64,000 bases of DNA from Gordonia hankookensis (GTDB lineage: Bacteria > Actinomycetota > Actinomycetes > Mycobacteriales > Mycobacteriaceae), in the NCBI RefSeq assembly GCF_014673215.1, contig NZ_JACWMS010000003.1, positions 496,001 through 560,000 of the forward strand, written 5' to 3'. Made by a program: the position numbers and the translations under genes. The notes below the pieces were generated by a model that saw nothing but the letters and a program-made list of their open reading frames with translations, searched no databases and was not told where the DNA came from. Positions 25,678 through 34,314 of the stretch are shown here, in pieces. The first letter of the stretch is position 1, and each line of letters opens with the position of its first letter.

Positions 25678-25723
25678 CGACGACTCGGGCCGCGCTTCCA
25701 TCGGAGCGCGGCCCGAGTCGTCG
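25678..25723 (+). terminator. Terminator after mscL
   Basis: CGACGACTCGGGCCGCGCT (25678-25696) pairs perfectly with its complement (25705-25723), a 19-base stem with an 8-base loop, starting four bases after the mscL stop. Confidence 0.9.
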
Positions 25724-25870
25724 GCATGGACGTGCACATGCGTTGGCTCCCAGCGCTTTGCCAGCTCGCGGGCCAGGGAACCACAAGGTTGCGTCCTTAG
25801 TGTCACTGGAGTCCGGAGCCAGTCCGCCGGGCAGCCGAGATACACCGACACACCGGAGGTTGCAGAAGAA

Positions 25871-25993
25871 ATGCCGCAGAACCCGGGCCCCCAGGGCCGC
25901 TACAACCGTCGTCCCGAGCCGCACCAGCCGCAGCGCCCGGCCCCTCGCCGTCCGCGCAGGCGCGCGTTCCCGTTCCCCTTCTTCGGGAGCTGA
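25871..25993 (+). CDS. Small Pro/Arg-rich protein with FFGS C-terminus (1 of 2)
   Basis: 40-residue protein rich in Pro, Arg and Gln that ends PRRRAFPFPFFGS. GGAGG lies 11 bases before ATG 25871. No known family fits. A second small gene 370 bases downstream encodes a 52-residue protein with the same basic, proline-rich body and the same unusual ending (MPPFFFGS). Two independent frames with good ribosome-binding sites and the same ending argue that both are real and paralogous. There is no signal peptide or transmembrane helix. The high charge and terminal aromatic cluster suggest interaction with a nucleic acid, lipid or protein surface; this is speculation. Confidence 0.7.
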   Translation: MPQNPGPQGRYNRRPEPHQPQRPAPRRPRRRAFPFPFFGS

Positions 25994-26101
25994 CCGCACG
26001 CCGGCTCACCGGCCTGACGACAGCACGGCACGGACCCGCCTCCCCCGCCGGGCCCGTGCCGTCGCCGTCCGTGACGTGCGCCTTCAGCGACAGGCGCAGA
26101 T

Positions 26102-26142
26102 TCACAGCGGACTCACAGTCGCATTCACAGGTACGTCACAGA
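26102..26142 (+). promoter_or_regulatory. Four phased TCACAG repeats, PhoP-type binding sites
   Basis: TCACAG occurs four times at 26102, 26113, 26125 and 26136, with start spacings of 11, 12 and 11 bases. The first and second pairs each have the TCACAG-N5-TCACAG layout of the M. tuberculosis PhoP box, on one face of the helix. The array is about 220 bases upstream of the second FFGS-type small gene, in a 370-base gap (25994-26363). The rest of the gap holds a weak CACGGCACGG hairpin after the first small gene and a GGTCCG...CGGACC inverted repeat near 26329. It predicts control by an OmpR-family regulator. Confidence 0.6.
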
Positions 26143-26363
26143 ACGCGCATTCCGACCACCGACGAGCGATTGATGGCCGAAATACATTGCTACAGAATAC
26201 CTTTCACATTGATTCGGAGCAGCCGAGGACCGAACCCAGATCGTTGAGCGGCCGTTGCCGAACTGTTACCTTCTCTCCTTGTGGCCCTCGGCGCACTTCA
26301 CGGCCGGGGCGCCACACAGACGGTCCGACATAGGGCGGACCGCAGTGTCAAGGGAGGAACACC

Positions 26364-26522
26364 ATGCCACGAGGTCATCGAGGACCCCGTCATCCGATGC
26401 CGCCGCATCACGCCCCGCATCCGCACGGGGGACCGCACCCGGGGCCCCGTCGGGGACCCGGACCGCGCCCGGCACCGCGCCCGCCGCGCCGTCCGATGCC
26501 GCCGTTCTTCTTCGGTAGCTGA
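26364..26522 (+). CDS. Small Pro/Arg/His-rich protein with FFGS C-terminus (2 of 2)
   Basis: 52-residue protein, nearly half Pro, with many Arg, His and Gly, ending RRPMPPFFFGS. AGGGAGG seven bases before ATG 26364 is a strong ribosome-binding site. A perfect terminator hairpin follows 12 bases after the stop, so it has its own transcription unit. It is a paralogue of the 40-residue protein upstream by composition and shared C-terminus. The four TCACAG repeats upstream suggest regulation by a PhoP-like response regulator. His-rich PHHAPHPHGG could bind metal. No homologue is recognised. Confidence 0.78.
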   Translation: MPRGHRGPRHPMPPHHAPHPHGGPHPGPRRGPGPRPAPRPPRRPMPPFFFGS

Positions 26523-26534
26523 TCAAGACCGGAC

Positions 26535-26570
26535 CGAAGGCCCCGTCGCATGTCTGCGACGGGGCCTTCG
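26535..26570. terminator. Terminator after the second FFGS gene
   Basis: CGAAGGCCCCGTCGCA (26535-26550) pairs perfectly with TGCGACGGGGCCTTCG (26555-26570), a 16-base stem with a 4-base loop. It lies between the small gene and the convergent ABC exporter and can serve both. Confidence 0.9.
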
Positions 26571-26600
26571 TCGTGTCACTGGGCCGTCACTCGTCTCCGA

Positions 26601-28415
26601 TCAGCGGCGCCGGATCGTCCCGTCGCGAACCGTGAGCGTGTAGTCGGCCACCGCGGCCACCTTGTCGTCATGAGTGATGAGCACTGTCGTACGCGACCGG
26701 GCCAACCTCTCGAGCGGTGCCATCACGCGTTGCGTGGTGGCGTCGTCGAGGCCTGTCGTCGGCTCGTCGAGAATCAGCAGCGGGGTGTCGCGCAGAAAGG
26801 CGCGGGCGAGCCCGATCCGTTGCTGCTGACCTCCGGACAGGTTGGCACCGCCGTCGCGCAGCTGGGTGTCGAGTCCGTCCGGCAACTCACCGATGAAACC
26901 GGCAGCGTCGGCGGCGGTCGCCGCCGCCAGAACCTGTTCGTCGGTCGCGTCCGGTCGCCCGTATCGGATGTTGTCGGCGATCGACGCGTTGAACAGCGCG
27001 ACGCGCTGGGGCAGGACGGCCATGTGGGCGCGCAACTGTCGCAGGCTCATCGAGCGGATATCGGTGTCGTTGAATCGAATCGCGCCGGCCACCGGGTCAT
27101 AGAAGCGCAGCATCAGATACATCAGGGTGCTCTTGCCCGAGCCGCTCGCACCCAGGAGGGCGACGAAGTCCCCCGACTCGATGGTGAGGTCGACATCGTC
27201 GAGGACCAGCCGGTCCGAATCGGGATAGGCGAAGCTGACCCGCTCCACGTGCACGAATACCGCGGATGCCACCGGGCCGGCCGACCGCTCGTCGACGTCC
27301 GCCTCGGGGTGGACGTCGGCGGCATCTGCATCGCTGCCGGCCAGGGCTTCGGCCTCCGAGAGTTCCGGCTCTGCCGTGTCGGTGATGCCGATGGGCGCGT
27401 CGAGCACCTCGGCGACGCGTTCGGCGCTCGCCGTTGCCGAGGTCACCGAGACCACGAGGCCACCGAGGGTCTGGATGTGCGGATACATGTAGCCGAGGTA
27501 GCCGGTGAGGGCGATGAGGGTTCCCACACTGGCGACACCGCGCGCGATCTGCCACGCGCCCACCGCGAGCACCGCCATCATGCAGAGCATCTCCACGACG
27601 GTGACGGTCTCCGAGAAGGCCGCGTTGGCCTTGAGTTCCGACACCCGTGCGTTACGCCAGATCCGACTCTCCCGCAGAACCTTTCGGCGGTCGCGCTCGC
27701 CCTGGTTGTCGGCCTGGATCGATATGGCGTGGGTGATGCCCTCCTGGATCCGAGAGCTGATGCGGCCGTTGGCCTTGCGCTCACGACGCGCGGCGGTCTT
27801 GACGACCCGGCCGAACCAGCGGGAGACCACCCACAGCAAGGGTGCGAGGACAAATGCGAGCAGCGCCAGGTCCCATCGCGTCACAAACGCCGCGGCGGCG
27901 TAGATGACCGCGCTGCCGATCGCCAGCGTTCCGGCCACCACACCCGACGACACCAGGTGTTCGATCTCGTCGACGTCGCCGCTGTGCCGCGCGATCAGGT
28001 CGCCGGTCTCGAACTGCCTACGCGTGTGCGGGGCCAGTTGTTGTGTGTGGGCGTAGAGACGGTCGCGCAGCCGCAAGAGTGTTCGTTCGGCGACCAGACC
28101 GGAGATCACGGTCCCGCCGTAGGAGGCCGCCGCGCCGACCAGCGACACCGCGGCCCAGATCCCCAACGGCCACCACAGCGCCGAGAGGTCGCCTGCGACG
28201 AGGACGTTGTCGACGATGTCCGCGAAGACCGCGACCGTGACCACGCTCGTACCGACCTCGATGAAGAAGAGCAGCACCGAGACGGCGAGCTTCCACCGCT
28301 GACCATGCATGACCGGGGCAAAACGACGCATCGCGGACAGGACGTTCAGCGCCGCGGGATGTGCGTCGACGGAATCCTGATAGCCGTCACCCACGACGTC
28401 ACCCGTTGTCGGCAC
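26601..28415 (-). CDS. ABC exporter, fused permease and ATPase
   Basis: 604-residue half-transporter. Six membrane helices occupy about 40-320, and the nucleotide-binding domain begins near 385. Motifs are Walker A GASGSGKST, Q-loop VLPQRVALF, signature LSGGQQQRIGLARA, Walker B LLILDEPTTG and the H-loop TVLITHDD. A 50-residue acidic, Ala-rich linker (SEAEALAGSDADAADVHPEADVD region) joins the two domains, longer than usual. GTG 28415 with AGGAGG six bases upstream is the likely start rather than GTG 28430. It probably works as a homodimer. The substrate is unknown; it lies next to the porins but a terminator separates them. Confidence 0.9.
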   Translation of the reverse strand: MPTTGDVVGDGYQDSVDAHPAALNVLSAMRRFAPVMHGQRWKLAVSVLLFFIEVGTSVVTVAVFADIVDNVLVAGDLSALWWPLGIWAAVSLVGAAASYGGTVISGLVAERTLLRLRDRLYAHTQQLAPHTRRQFETGDLIARHSGDVDEIEHLVSSGVVAGTLAIGSAVIYAAAAFVTRWDLALLAFVLAPLLWVVSRWFGRVVKTAARRERKANGRISSRIQEGITHAISIQADNQGERDRRKVLRESRIWRNARVSELKANAAFSETVTVVEMLCMMAVLAVGAWQIARGVASVGTLIALTGYLGYMYPHIQTLGGLVVSVTSATASAERVAEVLDAPIGITDTAEPELSEAEALAGSDADAADVHPEADVDERSAGPVASAVFVHVERVSFAYPDSDRLVLDDVDLTIESGDFVALLGASGSGKSTLMYLMLRFYDPVAGAIRFNDTDIRSMSLRQLRAHMAVLPQRVALFNASIADNIRYGRPDATDEQVLAAATAADAAGFIGELPDGLDTQLRDGGANLSGGQQQRIGLARAFLRDTPLLILDEPTTGLDDATTQRVMAPLERLARSRTTVLITHDDKVAAVADYTLTVRDGTIRRR

Positions 28416-28515
28416 CAGGACCCTCCTCACCTCCGGCGGGGAACCGCCGCCGTCGCGACTCTAGCCGCACCTTGTCATCGGCTTCCTGGCACTCCGACCA
28501 CCACCCCTACGACGA

Positions 28516-28555
28516 CAGCAGGGCGGGATCGGATGTATCCGATCCCGCCCTGCTG
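28516..28555 (-). terminator. Terminator after the first MspA porin gene
   Basis: CAGCAGGGCGGGATCGGAT (28516-28534) and its complement (28537-28555) form a 19-base perfect stem with almost no loop, starting 43 bases after the porin stop on the minus strand. Confidence 0.9.
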
Positions 28556-28598
28556 CGGTTGTTCAGTTGTGAGGTCCGTACGGACCCGTCAACTCAGA

Positions 28599-29267
28599 TC
28601 AGCCAATGCTGAAGGGCTTGCCGTACAGGGTGATGACACCCTTCACCGAATCGGTGTTGACGGTGACCTTGATCTTGGCCTTGGCCGAGGCGTAGCCGGC
28701 GCAGCCGTCCATCTTGAACCGCTCCTGGCTGTAGGCGACGCCGCCCGTCTTGCCCTTGAAGGTGTAGTCGTTGACGGTGTAGTCCTTGTACGCCGTGCTG
28801 TCGCCCGAGGTGGTGTCGATGATCGGCACGTAGCTCGCCTGGCCGGGTCCGAGAGTGAAACCGGCACCTGCGTTGGCCGACGGAGTTGCGGTGGCTCCGC
28901 CACCGCTCTGCGGCGCGACCTCGACGCCCGCGCCACCATCGGCGCCCGCACCGAAGTTCACCTGGCAACCCACGAGGTAGCCACCGGCGATCGAGCCACC
29001 CTCGGCCTTGCCGCCGACGGTCACCTTCACCTTGCCGGACATCCACACCTCGCGGCTGGTCGCGACGTTGGTGACGGCCTTCTGGACGTTCACGAACTCG
29101 TCGAACAGACGAACGGTCACCGGGGTGCCGTCGACGAGGGTCTTGCTGACGTAGCCGCCGGGCAACGGGCCTGCCGCGGCGCCACCCGCACCGAGGCTGC
29201 TCAGGCCCACCACCACGGCACCGGCGAGGCCGACTCCAGCGGCCACGCGAGTGTTGATCTTCTTCAT
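28599..29267 (-). CDS. MspA-family porin (copy 1)
   Basis: 222-residue secreted porin of the MspA family, which forms octameric channels in the mycolic-acid outer membrane. A signal peptide (about 1-32, ending GAGGAAAGPLP) is followed by the family blocks VWMSGKVKVTV, GGYLVGCQVNF and DGCAGYASAKAKIKVTV. The paired cysteines of the family and the C-terminal YGKPFSIG are present. ATG 29267 has AAGGGG upstream. It follows the second porin on the same strand, with a 70-base gap. A disordered Ala/Gly/Ser insert (about 115-140) is unlike copy 2. Confidence 0.95.
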   Translation of the reverse strand: MKKINTRVAAGVGLAGAVVVGLSSLGAGGAAAGPLPGGYVSKTLVDGTPVTVRLFDEFVNVQKAVTNVATSREVWMSGKVKVTVGGKAEGGSIAGGYLVGCQVNFGAGADGGAGVEVAPQSGGGATATPSANAGAGFTLGPGQASYVPIIDTTSGDSTAYKDYTVNDYTFKGKTGGVAYSQERFKMDGCAGYASAKAKIKVTVNTDSVKGVITLYGKPFSIG

Positions 29268-29337
29268 GATTCCCCTTCGTGGAATATCAATCTGCTCGGG
29301 GCAGATAAGTCAGAACTGCTGAGTTGTCTGCGCCCGG

Positions 29338-29982
29338 TCAGTTGAGGCTGAAGGGCTTGCCGTAGAGGGTGGACTGGATGTAGGAGCCTTCACCGTTGAC
29401 GGTGCCGTCGTCGGTGTTGTAGCCCTTGGCGCCGACCGTCTTGACGATGGTCCGTGCGGATGCGTAACCGCCGCAGTTCTGGACGTCGATCGCGAACTTG
29501 TCGAGCTGGATCGCCGCGACGCCGCCGTCCTTGATGTCCTTGTCGGTGACGTCGGCCACGACGACCTGGCCCGGGTTCAACGGGAGGGTCAACGAGCCGG
29601 ACAGCGACGGGCTCAGCGCCTGCGTGATGCTGCCGGAGAGACCGCCCTCGAGGCCGGTGATGTCGACCTGGCAGCCCACGAGCACCTTGACCGCGATGTT
29701 GCCGGCCACGCCTGCGCTCGCCTTGGCCCGGTAGGTACCGGACACGACTGCTGCGCGTCCCGCGCCGTTGTTCGCGACGGACGGAGCCGGCAGGGCCGAC
29801 TCACCGGTACGCCACGTCTGCAGGGACTCACCATCGACACCCACGGCATTCTTGTAGCCATTCGGCAGGCCGACTGCCGCAGCGTTTCCCGCCCCCATGC
29901 CGGCCAGGCCAACTACCGCCACCGCGGCGACGGCGCCTGCACCAACAACGCGGCGCAGCCCGAGCTTGCTGAACTTGCTCAT
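29338..29982 (-). CDS. MspA-family porin (copy 2)
   Basis: 214-residue MspA-type porin with signal peptide (about 1-36, VGLAGMGAGNAAA), AVKVLVGCQVDITG, NCGGYASARTIVKTVG and C-terminal STLYGKPFSLN. The frame is open to 30300, but ATG 29982 has GAGAGGGAA at good spacing and leads straight into the signal peptide. It shares the C-terminal YGKPFSxx block with copy 1, so the pair arose by tandem duplication. Sequence between the blocks has diverged. Together they set permeability for small hydrophilic solutes. Confidence 0.95.
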   Translation of the reverse strand: MSKFSKLGLRRVVGAGAVAAVAVVGLAGMGAGNAAAVGLPNGYKNAVGVDGESLQTWRTGESALPAPSVANNGAGRAAVVSGTYRAKASAGVAGNIAVKVLVGCQVDITGLEGGLSGSITQALSPSLSGSLTLPLNPGQVVVADVTDKDIKDGGVAAIQLDKFAIDVQNCGGYASARTIVKTVGAKGYNTDDGTVNGEGSYIQSTLYGKPFSLN

Positions 29983-30369
29983 TCGTTCCCTCTCACAGGA
30001 TTCGGTTGTTATCTCGCCCCACACAACCACGTGCCGAGCGAGTCGACCCTTCTGGGCTGCGGACCCCCGCCCCGCAACCGAACCCAGATCCGGTTCCGGT
30101 TGGCTGGAAGTCGCCTTCCGCACACCCCTGGTCACTGCTGCGTTGTCATTCGCGACAGATCGCAGGACTCCCCGTCGGTGCTCGTCGCGAGCACCGAGAT
30201 TCGTCGATGCGAACGTTATCGGAGCGAGATCGAGACCAGCAACAGATGCGATCTCGCGCGTCGCAAAACCCCATCTCGCGATCTTGAACTTCACATTCAC
30301 TATTCCTAGATGAGCGAATGTTAACGGAAGGAAAACACGCTGCGTCAGCCATGTCAGCAGGTAGCTGGA
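29983..30369. other. 387-base intergenic region upstream of the porins
   Basis: This holds the promoter of the porin operon on the minus strand. It is less GC-rich near 30290-30330 than the genes around it (TTCACATTCACTATTCC...GAATGTTAACG), as expected of a promoter. No confident box, small gene or RNA was recognised. Confidence 0.45.
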
Positions 30370-30582
30370 CTATTCGTAATGCGGCGGGCGATTGGCTTCA
30401 TACCAGTCCTGAGAAACGCCCGTGTGACCTTGATCACACTCATCGGATGTTACCTCAGGAAGGTCGGTGCCGAAGACGTCATCGATTTTTGCCTTGGTCC
30501 GCCAGGTGTCACGCGGACGCGAAACCTCCCCGGAATCGCTGGTCATCCGCGATTCCGGGGAGTCGTCCGAAGTGCTTTCCAT
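30370..30582 (-). CDS. Small conserved acidic protein, unknown function
   Basis: 70-residue hydrophilic protein ending DVFGTDLPEVTSDECDQ...QDWYEANRPPHYE. The DVFGxxLPxxTSDE ... WYxxNRPPH pattern recurs in small proteins of mycolata, usually near pepD/moaB. It lies 24 bases after moaB2 on the same strand and is probably in its operon. It has no signal peptide or helix and no known function. Confidence 0.7.
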   Translation of the reverse strand: MESTSDDSPESRMTSDSGEVSRPRDTWRTKAKIDDVFGTDLPEVTSDECDQGHTGVSQDWYEANRPPHYE

Positions 30583-30606
30583 GGGGTCTCGGCGTCGTCG
30601 AGCGGG

Positions 30607-31200
30607 TCAGAATTCGCTGATCGCCTCGATGACGTGCTGGGCCAGCGGGGCGACCGTGGCCATGCCGTCACGCACTGCTGCCCGCGAGTTCGCCAGGTTC
30701 ACCACGAGCGTCTGCCCGGAGATCCCGGCAAGACCCCGCGAGAGTCCACCGTCGGTGGCGCCTGCGGCGAGTCCGGAACTCCGGACTGCCTCTTCGATGC
30801 CCCGCAGCCGCCGATCGAGGACCTGTTCGGTCGCCTCGGGTGTCACGTCGCGCGCACCCACCCCGACCCCACCGACCGACACCACGAGGTCCACGCCGCC
30901 GATCACGGCGGTGTTGAGCGCGTTGCGGATCTCGACCTCGACGCCGGACACGGCGACGGTCGCATCGACATGGAAGCCCGCCTCGCCGAGGAGTTCACCC
31001 ACGAGGGGGCCGAGAAGACTCTGATCTTCCCCGTGTGCCGCCCTGTCGTCGACGACCACGACCAGTGCCCGCCCGATCTCGTCGCCGCTCGGAGAGATGC
31101 GTACGTCATCGTCGCTGTGGCGCGCGACGAACTCGCGTGCCGCCGCGTCAGCGGCCACCGCGTCGTCGGGGTCGATGGCGGTGGATCCTGTGTCGCTCAT
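30607..31200 (-). CDS. moaB2: MoaB/Mog-family molybdopterin protein MoaB2
   Basis: 197-residue protein of the MogA/MoaB fold, which adenylates molybdopterin in molybdenum-cofactor synthesis. It carries RALVVVVDDRAAHGEDQS, EIRNALNTAVIGGVDLVVSVGG and DVTPEATEQVLDRRLRGI; M. tuberculosis MoaB2 (Rv0984) is closely similar. The glycine-rich VSVGGVGVGARDVTPE loop binds the cofactor. An acidic N-terminal extension of about 35 residues is added. ATG 31200 follows AAGG. It is the fourth gene of mprA-mprB-pepD-moaB2. A molybdenum enzyme, the nitrate reductase, lies 4 kb away. Confidence 0.93.
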   Translation of the reverse strand: MSDTGSTAIDPDDAVAADAAAREFVARHSDDDVRISPSGDEIGRALVVVVDDRAAHGEDQSLLGPLVGELLGEAGFHVDATVAVSGVEVEIRNALNTAVIGGVDLVVSVGGVGVGARDVTPEATEQVLDRRLRGIEEAVRSSGLAAGATDGGLSRGLAGISGQTLVVNLANSRAAVRDGMATVAPLAQHVIEAISEF

Positions 31201-31239
31201 GCTCTGCCTTTCTGTTCCCTGCGGAGATGGTGCGTGGGT

Positions 31240-32649
31240 CTAGCCGGTCTGCAGGGTCTCCAGGGTGACCTGCGCGGTCCGGGTCTGTCCGTTGACGACA
31301 TATGTGATGGTCACCGTGTCGCCCGGTGCGTGTGACCGGATTGCCGCCACCAGTGCATCACCGCTGGCGATGTTGCGATCGTCGACCTTGGTGACCACCG
31401 CGCCGGTCGGTATCCCGGCTTTGGCGGCGGGTCCGCCCGGGGTCACGTCGGAGATGTAGGCACCGGGCTGCTCGAGTTCGGTGTTGGCCCGCACCGACAC
31501 GCCGAGGCCTGCCTGGGTCGCCTTGCCGGTGTCGCGCAACTCGTTGGCCACGCGGATCGCCTGATCGATGGGTATCGCGAAACCGAGCCCGATACTGCCG
31601 CCCTGCTGTTCGGCGGACGACCCCAACGTCGCGATCGCGGTGTTGACGCCGATCAGCGCACCCTTGGCGTTGACCAGGGCACCACCGGAGTTGCCGGGGT
31701 TGATGGCGGCGTCGGTCTGGATCGCATCGATCACCGACGTGGTCCCGCCGGTTTCCTTGGACGTCGACACCGGGCGGTTGAGCGCGCTGATGATGCCGGT
31801 GGTGACCGTCCCCTCGAGACCCAACGGCGCACCGATGGCGATGACGTCCTGGCCGACCGCGAGATTGTTCGACGTCCCCACGTTGATCGGCTTGAGTCCG
31901 GTCTTGTCGACCTTGATCACCGCGATGTCGGACACCGAGTCGGCACCGAGTACCCGGGCGGGCGCGCGTGATCCGTCGGAGAAGATCACCAGCAGGTCGC
32001 CGGCCCGTGTGGCACCACCTTCGGTCACGACGTGGTTGTTGGTCATGATCACGCCGTCGTCGGACAACACCACACCGGACCCGCTGCCCTCCGCGTTCCC
32101 GGAGCGCACGATGATCGAGACGACCGACGGGAGCACATTGGCAGCGACCTCCTGCACGGATCCTGCCGGGGCCTCCACCTGCCCCTGAGAACCACTGTTC
32201 GGATCTCCGCCGAGTGGTCCGTTGTGTGCCGTCGACGACGAGTCGTCGGCGACGTTGGCACCGATCGCACCACCGACACCGCCCGCAACCAACGCGAGCA
32301 CCACCGCACCCACGATCAGCGCGGCCTTGCCGCCTGCCCCCGATTTCTTGCGGGGCGCGCGATCGCCTCCGTAGGGCGGCCCTCCCGGAGGCATCGGCCC
32401 GCCGGGGCCCGCCGCGTACTGAGGTTGAGCCGGGAACGGCGCGGACGCAGGCGCTCCATATGGGTCGGAGTACGGCTGGGTGGATGCGGCGTGATGGCCG
32501 TAGGTGTTCGCATCCTGCGGGGACGGACCAGGGGCGTACGGATTCGATCCGTACCCCGGCGTCGGCTGCTGCCCCGGTGAGCCGTACGGATTCTGGCCGG
32601 CTCCACTCCCGGTGCCGTACGGATCGCCCTGCGAACCGCCACTCGTCAT
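31240..32649 (-). CDS. pepD: Membrane-anchored HtrA-like serine protease PepD
   Basis: 469-residue HtrA/DegP-type protease of the envelope stress response. Residues 1-100 are a disordered Tyr/Pro/Gly/Gln-rich cytoplasmic lead, with one membrane helix at 108-132. The trypsin-like domain has the catalytic triad H206 (NNHVV), D241 (SDIAVIKV) and S321 (NPGNSGGAL). A single PDZ domain occupies about 375-460. The frame opens at 32721, but ATG 32649 with GAGGACG upstream is the better start. It is orthologous to Rv0983, which degrades misfolded envelope proteins under control of MprAB. The protease acts outside the membrane. Confidence 0.95.
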   Translation of the reverse strand: MTSGGSQGDPYGTGSGAGQNPYGSPGQQPTPGYGSNPYAPGPSPQDANTYGHHAASTQPYSDPYGAPASAPFPAQPQYAAGPGGPMPPGGPPYGGDRAPRKKSGAGGKAALIVGAVVLALVAGGVGGAIGANVADDSSSTAHNGPLGGDPNSGSQGQVEAPAGSVQEVAANVLPSVVSIIVRSGNAEGSGSGVVLSDDGVIMTNNHVVTEGGATRAGDLLVIFSDGSRAPARVLGADSVSDIAVIKVDKTGLKPINVGTSNNLAVGQDVIAIGAPLGLEGTVTTGIISALNRPVSTSKETGGTTSVIDAIQTDAAINPGNSGGALVNAKGALIGVNTAIATLGSSAEQQGGSIGLGFAIPIDQAIRVANELRDTGKATQAGLGVSVRANTELEQPGAYISDVTPGGPAAKAGIPTGAVVTKVDDRNIASGDALVAAIRSHAPGDTVTITYVVNGQTRTAQVTLETLQTG

Positions 32650-32814
32650 CTCGTCGTCCTCAGTTCTCTCCACGTCGCCCGAATCCGGCGATCTCCCGAC
32701 TGTCGCGGCCGGTGCCGACACACTGCACCGATCCGATCTTCAACCCTAGGGGATCAGGTGCACACCGCGAGGTGCGAAATCGGGGACTGTTCGCACCGCC
32801 GAGGCCTGTTCACC

Positions 32815-34314
32815 CTAATGACGAACGACCTGCGGGGAAGGTTCCTGGGGCGTCGGACTCCCCGGCAACGCCATGCGGATCAGCGCTCCCCCGTCGTCGG
32901 ACTGTTCGGCCCGGACAGTGCCGCCGTGCCTCGCGACCACCTGGCGCACGATTGCCAGGCCCAATCCCGAACCGGGCATCGACCTCGACTGGGTTGACCG
33001 GTAGAACCGCTCGAACACCAGGTCCCTGTCCTCTTCGGGGATGCCGGGCCCGGCGTCGGCGACGACCAGCTCCGCGGTCCGGGCATCGACCTGCCTGAGC
33101 TGTACCTGCACCGGCCGGCCACGCGGACTCCATTTCGCGGCGTTGTCGAGGACGTTGAGCACTGCCCGGTTCAGACCGTGCTCCTCGCCGAAGACATACC
33201 AGGGCGTCAGATTCGTCTGGAAATCGACGTCGAGCCGGCGACGTCGCACGCGGTCGAGACTGCGAGTGATGACCTCGGTGAGGTCGACCTCCTCGTGCAC
33301 CACCTCGGGCGCCTCTTCGCGTGCGAGGTCCACCAGATCCCCCACCAGGGTCGAGAGCTCCTCGATCTGTGCCATCACGTCCGAGCGCAGTTCGATCATG
33401 TCCTGCGCCGGGACCGCCGGGGCGCCGGGTTCGCTGGACGCGATCAGCAGTTCCAGATTGGTGCGCAGCGACGTCAAGGGTGTCCGGAGCTCGTGGCCCG
33501 CATCGGCGACCAGCCGGGACTGGCGGTCGCGCGACTCGTCCAACGCACGCAGCATCGTGTTGAAGCTCTCCGTGAGTCGCGCCAATTCGTCGTTGCCACT
33601 CACCGGGATCGGAGTGAGATCCTGTGTCCGGGCCACTCTTTCCGCCGCGCGCGTGAGCCGCGCCACCGGTCTCAGGCCTGCTCGCGCCACCGTCGTACCG
33701 GCCAGCGCCGCCAGTGCCACACCACCCCCGCCGACCACGAGCAACACCCACGCCAGCCTCTTGAGCACCCGGTCCGTGTGTAACAGGCTCTGCGCCAACA
33801 CAAGTGTGTTTCCGTCGCTGAGCTTGCGTGCGAGCACGCGCTGGTTGTGGATGGTGCGAAGACTCTGATTGTCCTGGCCCGGCGCGTACGTCGACCGGGC
33901 GATCTTGCGTTCGACATCCTCGAACGGCACCTCACCGATGAGGTAACTGCGACCGTCTGGACGTACCAGTGCAAGAGAGATGTTGGTGGAGAACACCGTT
34001 CCGGTCACCAGCGACTCCGGCCGTTCGTTGAGCAGACCGGTCCTCGCCAGAGCGGTCATGCCGTCGGCACGACTCTCGAGCTGCGAATCCACCTCGTTGT
34101 ACATCGCCCGATACACGACGAAGTAGGCGGCCGCGGCCATCAGGCTGACCGACACCAGCACCACGGTGGCCGACAACAGCGTCACTCGGGTCTTCAGCGA
34201 GACGGCACGGGTGAGCGGCATCGGCGCACGCATCTCCGCGAGATCGTCGCGTTTGCGCCGCAGGAACCCGCGCGACGCCGGGGACGACGCGGGGTCGGTG
34301 TGTTCGGCGAGCAC
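32815..34314 (-). CDS. mprB: Sensor histidine kinase MprB
   Basis: 499-residue sensor kinase. Helix 1 is at about 48-70 and helix 2 at about 190-210, enclosing an extracytoplasmic sensor of 115 residues. HAMP is at about 210-262 and the DHp helix has H274 in DAGHELRTPLTSLRTNLELL. The ATP domain has NVLDNAAKWSPRG, DAGPGIPEEDRDLVFERFYR and GSGLGLAIVRQVV. In mycobacteria it senses envelope stress. GTG 34314 shares its first base with the stop of mprA (TAGTG), so translation is coupled. Confidence 0.96.
   Translation of the reverse strand: MLAEHTDPASSPASRGFLRRKRDDLAEMRAPMPLTRAVSLKTRVTLLSATVVLVSVSLMAAAAYFVVYRAMYNEVDSQLESRADGMTALARTGLLNERPESLVTGTVFSTNISLALVRPDGRSYLIGEVPFEDVERKIARSTYAPGQDNQSLRTIHNQRVLARKLSDGNTLVLAQSLLHTDRVLKRLAWVLLVVGGGGVALAALAGTTVARAGLRPVARLTRAAERVARTQDLTPIPVSGNDELARLTESFNTMLRALDESRDRQSRLVADAGHELRTPLTSLRTNLELLIASSEPGAPAVPAQDMIELRSDVMAQIEELSTLVGDLVDLAREEAPEVVHEEVDLTEVITRSLDRVRRRRLDVDFQTNLTPWYVFGEEHGLNRAVLNVLDNAAKWSPRGRPVQVQLRQVDARTAELVVADAGPGIPEEDRDLVFERFYRSTQSRSMPGSGLGLAIVRQVVARHGGTVRAEQSDDGGALIRMALPGSPTPQEPSPQVVRH

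Noticed and set aside
26550..29345. 931-codon plus-strand open frame
   Set aside because: It runs antisense to the ABC exporter and a porin; no family signature, and it crosses terminators.
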